A DNA stretch of 5,586 nt from an uncultured Clostridia bacterium (lineage in GTDB: Bacteria > Bacillota > Clostridia > Christensenellales > UBA1242): contig CALDMJ010000167.1 in NCBI GenBank assembly GCA_937914725.1, forward strand, positions 1 through 5,586, in the 5' to 3' direction. The stretch's first letter is position 1, and the number at the start of each line of letters is the position of its first letter. A program made the translations under genes and the position numbers. The notes under the pieces were generated by a model. That model made no database searches, was not told where the DNA came from, and saw only the letters and a program-made list of their open reading frames with translations. Below, piece by piece: positions 1-4,236 of this stretch.

Positions 1-683
1 TATAGTAGCGTTTCATATTTGTGAATGCTTAGAGGTTTTCTTTCGCAAATCAATTTATAATTTTGTTCATTTACATAATTCTTTACTGTATCAAAGTCTT
101 TGTTTGAAATGAGTTCACGCAATAGGGTTGCAGAGATGGACTCAATGCGGTCAATGGGGCAAGGTGTGATTTTGTCACTTAGATTTTTCATATACTGCAA
201 AGCAAGAATGTCGTTGCCCGAAATGTTTGCAATTCCCGAATTCTGCTCAAGCGTTTGAGTGAGCGCAGTAGCATATGAATTGCCGCTGTCTAAGTTGTTT
301 ACGAGCAATGCTTTAAAATTATCATCTTCGCAATGTAAAATTGCTGATAGTTTATCTAATTCTTCCTTGCTTTTTGTGACGCCAAAAGCGAGGTAATCGA
401 GATTCAGTGAATTTGCGATTTGTGCGCTATACTCTGAGAAATCGTCAGCTGAACTAAGTGAGTAAACTGTTGGCATATAGATAACAGCATCAAAACCAAT
501 ATTGAGTGCCATTTTTGCGCGTGTTTGATAGTCAAAAATTGCAGGTGTTCCGCGTTGGACAAAATTTCCACTCATAATTGCAACGACAAAATCACAGTTT
601 GTTCGTTTTTTTGTTTCCGCTATTAGGTGCTGATGTCCATTGTGTGCGGGATTGAGTTCGCATATAATTCCGGTTATTTTCAT
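1..683 (-). CDS. tmcAL: tRNA(Met) cytidine acetate ligase TmcAL (YlbM family), N-terminal part, truncated by window edge
   Basis: The gene reads right to left from the ATG at 683-681 and stays open for 227 codons to the window edge, so the C-terminal part is missing (family members are usually about 400 residues). TmcAL is cytoplasmic. It uses ATP to activate acetate and forms N4-acetylcytidine at the wobble base of elongator tRNA-Met. Visible landmarks are a nucleotidyltransferase HxGH motif (HNGH, residues 14-17), MSGNFVQRG (37-45), the PTVYSLSSAD segment (71-80), FG at 100-101, GNDIL (156-160, aligned to the usual PNNIL) and SATLLR (184-189). Odd points: the usual EYNPFHNGH reads ELNPAHNGH, and the stretch between RI (179-180) and SAT is about 14 residues shorter than in the B. 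subtilis protein as I recall it. No Shine-Dalgarno site precedes the start. The family call is firm. Strict functional equivalence is less so, given the divergence. Confidence 0.88.
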   Translation of the reverse strand, partial: MKITGIICELNPAHNGHQHLIAETKKRTNCDFVVAIMSGNFVQRGTPAIFDYQTRAKMALNIGFDAVIYMPTVYSLSSADDFSEYSAQIANSLNLDYLAFGVTKSKEELDKLSAILHCEDDNFKALLVNNLDSGNSYATALTQTLEQNSGIANISGNDILALQYMKNLSDKITPCPIDRIESISATLLRELISNKDFDTVKNYVNEQNYKLICERKPLSIHKYETLL

Positions 684-689
684 AGGGTT

Positions 690-718
690 ATCATATCATA
701 AATTTTACAATTTTGCAA
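690..718 (-). promoter_or_regulatory. Putative sigma-A promoter of tmcAL, predicted leaderless start
   Basis: On the minus strand, TTGCAA (718-713) is followed after exactly 17 nt by TATGAT (695-690). Six further bases lead to the ATG at 683. With standard geometry, transcription would begin at the A of the start codon, which fits the absence of any ribosome binding site. The -35 matches TTGACA at 5 of 6 positions and the -10 matches TATAAT at 5 of 6. Confidence 0.55.
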
Positions 719-724
719 TATAAT
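719..724 (+). promoter_or_regulatory. Putative -10 element (TATAAT) of the ykvI-like gene
   Basis: A perfect TATAAT ends 5 nt before the ATG at 730, so the predicted transcription start falls on or next to the initiation codon. I see no good -35 hexamer at 16-18 bp; the best stretch matches about 3 of 6 positions. The element abuts the TTGCAA (713-718) that serves as the -35 of the divergent tmcAL promoter, so the two polymerase footprints would overlap and probably compete. Confidence 0.4.
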
Positions 725-729
725 TCTAT

Positions 730-1887
730 ATGAAAATAAAAAATAAAAGCACGCCTCAAACAATGTCATCACTTAGCGTTTTTCTTGTGTTTTTTGGGAC
801 CATCGTAGGAGCGGGGTTCGCGTCGGGACGCGAAGTTTACGTCTATTTTGCGCGTTTTGGAATATGTGGGCTAATAATGACTATTTTGGCAGGGCTATTG
901 TTCTACGTAATTGGCTACGTTTTTTTGCGACTTGGAAAGCGCTGCAAAGTTCAAAGTCTAAGTGATTTTTTCAAGCTGATTTTCGGCAAATTTGCACCGA
1001 TAATAGAAATTGTGGTTATATTTTCATATGTCATTGTTTTGGGGGCAATGTTCGCTGGTTTTGATAGCCTACAACATATCGTTTTTAGCGGTTTAGATTA
1101 TCCTGTTTTGGCGGTAATAAGCGCAATTTTTTGCGTAATGGCAGTGCTTGGAGGCATAAGCAAAATTTCTAAATTGAACGGTCTTTTGTTGCCATTGTTG
1201 CTCATTTTTATGGGGGCAATCTTAATTTTTTCTCTTGTGGGGAAACCATTGAGTGCTGTAATTCGTTTGGGTGGGGTAGATACTGCTACAATGCTATATT
1301 CATTTGTTAGTTGTTTGATTTTTGTTTGCAGTAATATGTTTTTGACGGGCTTTGTACTGATGAAAACTGGTGCACATACGTCCTCCCAAGTTGATAAGCG
1401 TGCCGCAAAGGTAACGGGTTTTGTTTTGCTTGCAATATCATTTTTTGCAAGCCTTGCAATCATTGTAAACCCCGAATCAGTGCAGTATGATATGCCGTTT
1501 GTGTATCTAGCGTTTGGAATATCTGACATTTTTGTTATTATGTCAGTTGTCATTTTGTGGTTTGCAATATTTACTACAGCAATTGCTACTATGCTAACAA
1601 TTTCGTGGTGGTTAAAGAGTTATATAAACAACTTTTTGTATTCAACAATTATAACGTGTATATTTTCATTTTTGTTAAGCCGTGTAGGCTTTAGCGTCAT
1701 AATTGATATCTTTTACCCACTAACAGGTCTAATGGACATAATATTTGTATTATGCGCATTATATTTGTTTGCAAAATCAAAGGATTTTGAAGCAACTTTT
1801 GTATTGAAACATAAAAATAAATTAAATAAAAAAAACACAATTCGCTTGCGTTCATCATATCATTTTCGCATAGGAAAATATAAATAA
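730..1887 (+). CDS. YkvI-family polytopic membrane protein, putative LeuT-fold transporter
   Basis: This 385-residue, strongly hydrophobic protein has about 10 predicted membrane helices (roughly residues 15-33, 46-66, 90-112, 124-143, 150-170, 190-211, 225-247, 257-290 as one or two, 302-318, 326-348). The first helix carries GTIVGAGFASGRE (23-35), with the small-residue break typical of the first helix in LeuT-fold transporters. This is the signature I associate with the uncharacterised Bacillus YkvI family (COG3949). The substrate is unknown; amino acid or ion-coupled transport is only inferred from the fold. A lysine/arginine-rich, probably cytoplasmic tail covers 349-385. The start at 730 has no Shine-Dalgarno site. 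The next Met (residue 12, at 763) has none either and would leave the first helix intact. The gene is divergent from tmcAL, and no convincing terminator follows it. Confidence 0.8.
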   Translation: MKIKNKSTPQTMSSLSVFLVFFGTIVGAGFASGREVYVYFARFGICGLIMTILAGLLFYVIGYVFLRLGKRCKVQSLSDFFKLIFGKFAPIIEIVVIFSYVIVLGAMFAGFDSLQHIVFSGLDYPVLAVISAIFCVMAVLGGISKISKLNGLLLPLLLIFMGAILIFSLVGKPLSAVIRLGGVDTATMLYSFVSCLIFVCSNMFLTGFVLMKTGAHTSSQVDKRAAKVTGFVLLAISFFASLAIIVNPESVQYDMPFVYLAFGISDIFVIMSVVILWFAIFTTAIATMLTISWWLKSYINNFLYSTIITCIFSFLLSRVGFSVIIDIFYPLTGLMDIIFVLCALYLFAKSKDFEATFVLKHKNKLNKKNTIRLRSSYHFRIGKYK

Positions 1888-1993
1888 TTTTAGCATATTT
1901 AAAAATGCGAAAGGTGATTAGTATTTTTTGACTATTTCAACGATTGTAGTAGACAAAAATTTGAACAAATAAGCAATAAAATTTTCAAAATAC

Positions 1994-2022
1994 TTGACAT
2001 TGGATGCGAAATTGTATATAAT
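1994..2022 (+). promoter_or_regulatory. Consensus sigma-A promoter of the rplU-prp-rpmA operon
   Basis: TTGACA (1994-1999), a 17-nt spacer and TATAAT (2017-2022) are a perfect housekeeping promoter; the start is expected near 2029. The preceding 106 bases (1888-1993) are AT-rich with no gene. The bases AAAATACTTGACATT around the -35 recur exactly at the ctsR promoter. Confidence 0.92.
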
Positions 2023-2028
2023 ATCACA

Positions 2029-2090
2029 AGTACCGCTTGACAAAGGCATTAAGCACGTAAGTCGCCTTACTCAGCGAGTCTTATTTTAAT
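2029..2090 (+). promoter_or_regulatory. L21-type ribosomal protein leader in the rplU 5' UTR
   Basis: About 75 nt separate the predicted transcription start from the rplU ATG, and they can fold. CGCTTGA (2034-2040) pairs with TCAGCG (2071-2076) with one bulged base. Inside it, AAGGC (2043-2047) pairs with GCCTT (2064-2068), closing a 16-nt loop region. Low-GC Gram-positives are known to carry a structured, presumably autoregulatory L21 leader at this place (Rfam L21 leader). The location and a two-part stem fit. I could not compare with the covariance model, so family membership is an inference from position and fold. Confidence 0.6.
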
Positions 2091-2104
2091 AGGAGGGAAC
2101 TAGA

Positions 2105-2413
2105 ATGTACGCAATAATCAAAACAGGTGGAAAGCAACTCAAAGTTGAAGAAAACCGTTATTATGATGTTGAACTTTTGAACGCTCAAGTTGGCGACAAA
2201 GTTAAGTTTGATGTGTTGCTATTCAATGACGGCAAAAAGTCTACAGTTGGAACACCAGTTGTTAAGGACGCAGTTGTTGAGGCAGAAGTAATGGCTCACG
2301 GCAAGGGCGAGAAACTTACAATATTCACTTACAAGCCAAAGAAGAATGAAAGACGCAAGATGGGTCATCGTCAGCCATTCACTAGAGTCAAAATTTTGTC
2401 TATCGCAAAATAA
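2105..2413 (+). CDS. rplU: 50S ribosomal protein L21
   Basis: This is a full-length bacterial L21 of 102 residues, which binds 23S rRNA in the large subunit. It opens with MYAIIKTGGKQLKVEE, the hallmark L21 N-terminus. The C-terminal half has the basic rRNA-binding run YKPKKNERRKMGHRQPFTRVKI (split here as YKPKKNERRK at 76-85, then MGHRQPFTRVKI at 86-97). An AGGAGG at 2091-2096, 8 nt before the ATG, fixes the start. It is the first gene of a three-gene operon, and its TAA is only 2 nt from the ATG of prp. Expression is probably controlled by the upstream leader. Confidence 0.98.
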   Translation: MYAIIKTGGKQLKVEENRYYDVELLNAQVGDKVKFDVLLFNDGKKSTVGTPVVKDAVVEAEVMAHGKGEKLTIFTYKPKKNERRKMGHRQPFTRVKILSIAK

Positions 2414-2415
2414 TT

Positions 2416-2733
2416 ATGACGAAAGTGGAAGTTGAGTTGGGGCATAACAAATCAATTAAGAAAATTACTGTTCACGGGCACGCAAATTATGCGGAGAGTG
2501 GCAGCGACATTGTTTGTGCAGGTATTTCGACATTGCTGATGACAGGTGCGCTTGCTGCACGTGAAATTGTTGGCACTGACATTATGAAAGAATGCAGAGA
2601 CGGAAGATTGGTTTTGGAAGTCCCCACAGATAATATTGATGATAACCTGCAGGTTATCTTGCAAACTGTTATCATTGGTTTAAGAGATATTGAAAGTGGA
2701 TATCCAAAAAATATAAAAATAAAGGAGATATAA
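2416..2733 (+). CDS. prp: Ribosomal-processing cysteine protease Prp (YsxB)
   Basis: This 105-residue protein is of the usual length for Prp, the cysteine protease that removes the N-terminal extension of ribosomal protein L27. The expected catalytic pair is present at the standard positions: His22 in HGHANYAESG (20-29) and Cys34 in DIVCAGIS (31-38). The gene lies between rplU and rpmA, the conserved arrangement in Bacillota. It starts 2 nt after the rplU stop with no Shine-Dalgarno site of its own, so translation is probably coupled to rplU. One base separates its stop from the rpmA ATG. Its substrate is visible in the next gene (see rpmA). Confidence 0.95.
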   Translation: MTKVEVELGHNKSIKKITVHGHANYAESGSDIVCAGISTLLMTGALAAREIVGTDIMKECRDGRLVLEVPTDNIDDNLQVILQTVIIGLRDIESGYPKNIKIKEI

Positions 2734-2734
2734 G

Positions 2735-3010
2735 ATGTTTATTTATTTACAGTTATTTGCATCTAAGAAAGGTGGAAGTAGTTCAAAGAACGGTAGAGAC
2801 AGTGAATCAAAGCGTCTTGGTCTTAAAAAATCTGATGGACAACAAGTACTTGCCGGTAATATTATTGTTCGCCAACGCGGAACAAAATTTGCAGCAGGCA
2901 ACAATGTTGGTTTGGGCAAAGATTATACAATCTTCGCACTTATTGATGGTGTAGTTAGATTTGAACACAAGACTAAAGATAAGATTCAAGTGTCGGTCTA
3001 CGCAAACTGA
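2735..3010 (+). CDS. rpmA: 50S ribosomal protein L27 with Prp-cleavable N-terminal extension
   Basis: L27, 91 residues, reaches towards the peptidyl transferase centre of the large subunit. The precursor begins MFIYLQLFA then SKKGGSSSKNGRDS. The LQLFA/SKKG junction matches the known Prp recognition site of Bacillota L27, so cleavage after Ala9 would expose the functional N-terminus. The core has the family signatures AGNIIVRQRGTKF (40-52) and GLGKDYTIFALIDG (59-72). AAGGAG (2722-2727), 7 nt before the ATG, sits inside the end of prp. A strong intrinsic terminator follows within 30 nt, so obgE, often next in line, is not co-transcribed here. Confidence 0.98.
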   Translation: MFIYLQLFASKKGGSSSKNGRDSESKRLGLKKSDGQQVLAGNIIVRQRGTKFAAGNNVGLGKDYTIFALIDGVVRFEHKTKDKIQVSVYAN

Positions 3011-3037
3011 TTTGGTCATTACATTATAGTTTGACTT

Positions 3038-3064
3038 GGCTGCAAAGAATTGCAGCCCTTTTTT
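3038..3064 (+). terminator. Intrinsic terminator of the rplU-prp-rpmA operon
   Basis: GGCTGCAA (3038-3045) and TTGCAGCC (3050-3057) form a perfect 8-bp stem with loop AGAA. One C and then six T (3059-3064) follow. It lies 27 nt after the rpmA stop. Confidence 0.95.
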
Positions 3065-3176
3065 ATTGGAGCGTTTTGCGAATTAGTAAGGCGCTTTTTC
3101 GTTGCAAAGATAATAGTCTTATGTTGCACTAAGTAGAATGTTATTATTTAATATTTTTATTGTAGCGTCTATAAAA

Positions 3177-3185
3177 TGATATAAT
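3177..3185 (+). promoter_or_regulatory. Orphan extended -10 promoter candidate (TGATATAAT)
   Basis: TG (3177-3178), one base and a perfect TATAAT (3180-3185) make a consensus extended -10 element, which can work without a good -35; none is visible at 16-18 bp. Transcription would start near 3192. No credible gene follows on this strand: the open frame from 3224 is an antisense reading of tRNA-Tyr. A transcript could stop at the two-sided hairpin at 3241-3268, giving an RNA of about 75-80 nt, or run antisense into the tRNA. In AT-rich DNA such a match may also be chance. Confidence 0.35.
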
Positions 3186-3238
3186 ATGCAACTAAAGTTA
3201 ACTAACATTGCCCCATAGAGCCTATGAAAAATGACATC

Positions 3239-3268
3239 AAAAAAGCACTTGCAAATGCAAGTGCTTTT
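3239..3268 (-). terminator. Intrinsic terminator of tRNA-Tyr (minus strand)
   Basis: AAAAGCACTTGC (3241-3252) and GCAAGTGCTTTT (3257-3268) form a perfect 12-bp stem with a 4-nt loop. Read on the minus strand, the stem ends in a run of six T (3244-3239). It starts 4 nt after the tRNA 3' end. On the plus strand the T-run is interrupted (TTTTATTT), so it may be weakly bidirectional. Confidence 0.88.
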
Positions 3269-3271
3269 ATT

Positions 3272-3356
3272 TGGTGGATAGGGATGGATTCGAACCATCG
3301 TAGTCATAGACAGCAGATTTACAGTCTGCCCCCTTTAGCCACTCGGGAACCTATCC
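3272..3356 (-). tRNA. tRNA-Tyr (anticodon GTA), CCA encoded
   Basis: The 85-nt class II tRNA reads from 3356 to 3272. The acceptor strands are GGATAGG (3356-3350) and CCTATCC (3282-3276), followed by discriminator A (3275) and a genomically encoded CCA (3274-3272). The anticodon arm is GCAGA-CTGTAAA-TCTGC, with GTA at 3322-3320. A long variable arm TGTCTATGACTAC, with a GTC/GAC stem, is typical of bacterial tRNA-Tyr. The T arm is GATGG-TTCGAAT-CCATC. It is a single tRNA unit with its own promoter and terminator. Confidence 0.98.
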
Positions 3357-3371
3357 ATTTGTTACTTTGGT

Positions 3372-3400
3372 ATAATATCAAAAAAAAACACATTTGTCAA
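3372..3400 (-). promoter_or_regulatory. Sigma-A promoter of tRNA-Tyr
   Basis: On the minus strand, a perfect TTGACA (3400-3395), a 17-nt spacer and TATTAT (3377-3372; 5 of 6 matches) lie upstream of the tRNA. The predicted start is near 3365, leaving a 5' leader of roughly 9 nt for RNase P to remove. Confidence 0.9.
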
Positions 3401-3432
3401 CTGTTTTTATATAATTTTTTTTTATTTATACA

Positions 3433-3452
3433 TTTTTGTTAATTTTTGTTAA
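3433..3452. repeat. Tandem 10-bp direct repeat (TTTTTGTTAA x2)
   Basis: Two exact adjacent copies of TTTTTGTTAA, 3433-3442 and 3443-3452, repeat at roughly one helical turn. No protein is known to me to bind it. In such AT-rich DNA it may be slippage without function. Confidence 0.5.
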
Positions 3453-3507
3453 TTCTCTAATAAATTTTGTAGTAGAAGTTGAGGTATGATTTACTTTGAG
3501 AATTAAC
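3448..3507. repeat. Spaced inverted repeat GTTAATTCTC / GAGAATTAAC
   Basis: GTTAATTCTC (3448-3457) is the exact reverse complement of GAGAATTAAC (3498-3507), with a 40-nt spacer. Its left arm overlaps the tandem repeat. There is no T-run after it, so it is not a terminator. A 10-bp match of this kind could arise by chance in such AT-rich DNA. Confidence 0.4.
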
Positions 3508-3656
3508 TATTTTTCTAAATTAAAATTTTTGAATTATTGTATTTTTAGAGCTTTTCAATTAACAGTGTATGAGATTATGATTAGTTTTGTTTTAGAATAG
3601 AATGAGGGAAAGCATTTAGAGCAAGTTTAAAATGTTATTAAAAAAAATGTAATAAA

Positions 3657-3673
3657 AGTCAAAAAATGTCAAA
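3657..3673 (+). promoter_or_regulatory. Upstream CtsR operator (one mismatch)
   Basis: The 17 bases are AGTCAAA-AAA-TGTCAAA. They match the known CtsR heptad repeat (A/G)GTCAAANAN(A/G)GTCAAA except for T in place of the purine at the second heptad. The box lies 17 bp upstream of the -35 of ctsR and 70 bp from the second box. Confidence 0.75.
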
Positions 3674-3690
3674 AATTTTATTTAAAATAC

Positions 3691-3719
3691 TTGACATTTG
3701 AGTGTAAAATGATTATAAT
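3691..3719 (+). promoter_or_regulatory. Consensus sigma-A promoter of ctsR-clpC
   Basis: TTGACA (3691-3696), a 17-nt spacer and TATAAT (3714-3719) give a perfect consensus promoter; the start is expected near 3726. Such a strong promoter fits genes held down by a repressor until stress. Confidence 0.93.
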
Positions 3720-3726
3720 ATAGAAA

Positions 3727-3743
3727 AGTCAAAGATAGTCAAA
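3727..3743 (+). promoter_or_regulatory. CtsR operator overlapping the ctsR transcription start
   Basis: AGTCAAA-GAT-AGTCAAA is a perfect match to the CtsR heptad direct repeat. It begins one or two bases after the expected transcription start, where a bound repressor would block initiation or early elongation. The operator sits between promoter and ribosome site, so CtsR should repress its own gene and clpC. Confidence 0.95.
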
Positions 3744-3759
3744 TCATTTTGGAGGAATT

Positions 3760-4218
3760 ATGCGCACGATTAGCGACATTATTGAGCAGTTTTTGCTTGA
3801 GGCGTTTGACGACCATAGAGAAATTGAACTTTCAAGGAATGAACTTGCGGAGCATTTTAAATGTGTCCCCAGCCAAATCAACTATGTTTTATCTACGCGA
3901 TTTACTCTTGAAAAGGGGTATGTCATTGACAGTCAGCGTGGCGGTGGCGGTTATGTCAAAATTCATAGGATTGAAATTGATGATAATTTCAAAGATTTGA
4001 TTTTTGAGAAGATCGGCGACAACATCGATTATGCTTCAGCAAGGGGTATTCTTGATACGCTTTGTTCGAATGATGTTTTATCGAAAGAACAAAAACGATG
4101 TTTGGAAAGTGCGATTTCAGTAAAATCATTGAAAAATCCGTTTAGAATTGAAGATGAGATTCGTGCAAGAATTCTGAAAAATACATTGACTATGATATAT
4201 AAAGAAAAAGAAAAGTGA
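3760..4218 (+). CDS. ctsR: Transcriptional repressor of class III stress genes, CtsR
   Basis: CtsR (152 residues, normal length) is the cytoplasmic heat-sensing repressor of clp genes in Bacillota. The N-terminal winged helix-turn-helix covers about residues 1-70. It contains ISDIIEQFLL (4-13), the recognition segment CVPSQINYVLSTRFT (35-49) and the wing RGGGGYV (60-66), whose glycine-rich loop is the known thermosensor. Arg60 corresponds to the wing arginine phosphorylated by McsB in Bacillus. The C-terminal helices (about 80-150, with RIEDEIRARIL at 129-139) form the dimerisation/tetramer part. GGAGG at 3751-3755 sets the start, though its 4-nt spacing is short. Self-repression is supported by two CtsR boxes at its promoter. 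clpC follows after 18 nt, with no mcsA or mcsB between. Confidence 0.97.
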   Translation: MRTISDIIEQFLLEAFDDHREIELSRNELAEHFKCVPSQINYVLSTRFTLEKGYVIDSQRGGGGYVKIHRIEIDDNFKDLIFEKIGDNIDYASARGILDTLCSNDVLSKEQKRCLESAISVKSLKNPFRIEDEIRARILKNTLTMIYKEKEK

Positions 4219-4236
4219 AAAAAAGGAGAATATGTT

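Larger units (their letters stand above)
3401..3656 (+). other. AT-rich intergenic stretch without a gene
   Basis: Between the tRNA-Tyr promoter and the first CtsR box lie about 256 bases of very AT-rich DNA. I see no open frame with a ribosome site, no RNA gene and no convincing promoter or terminator here. The only structures noted are a tandem 10-mer and a spaced inverted repeat, listed separately. A-tracts near 3637-3645 and beyond could act as an UP element for the ctsR promoter. Confidence 0.6.

Noticed and set aside
1098..1553. Open frame of 151 codons antisense to the ykvI-like gene
   Set aside because: The sense frame has a clear membrane-protein pattern and family signature. The antisense product shows no recognisable motif.
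1893..1908. GCATATTT / AAAAATGC hairpin just after the ykvI-like gene
   Set aside because: The stem is short, AT-rich and imperfect, and no T-run follows; too weak to call a terminator.
1922..1940. Possible reversed CtsR box upstream of rplU (TTTGACTATTTCAAC)
   Set aside because: Only one heptad is present; the second half does not match TTTGAC.
2452..3019. Several short frames on either strand within prp and rpmA
   Set aside because: They are shadows of two fully recognised genes, with no ribosome sites of their own.
3070..3099. Second terminator-like AGCG...CGCT followed by T-run after rpmA
   Set aside because: Only 4 bp of stem around an 18-nt loop; the true terminator lies just before it.
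3119..3307. Open frame of 62 codons on the minus strand
   Set aside because: It starts inside the T arm of tRNA-Tyr and runs through the terminator; no family resemblance and no ribosome site.
3224..3442. Open frame of 72 codons on the plus strand
   Set aside because: Its middle (IGMDSNHRSHRQQIYSLPP...) is the well-known artefact of translating tRNA-Tyr antisense. It has no ribosome site and overlaps the tRNA and its promoter.
3749..4000. Plus-strand frame overlapping ctsR in another register
   Set aside because: CtsR is unmistakable in the other frame. This one begins within the CtsR ribosome site and matches nothing.
4232..4234. Alternative ATG closer to the clpC ribosome site
   Set aside because: It reads into a stop after 12 codons in another frame. 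The ATG at 4237 gives ClpC, with good 8-nt spacing.
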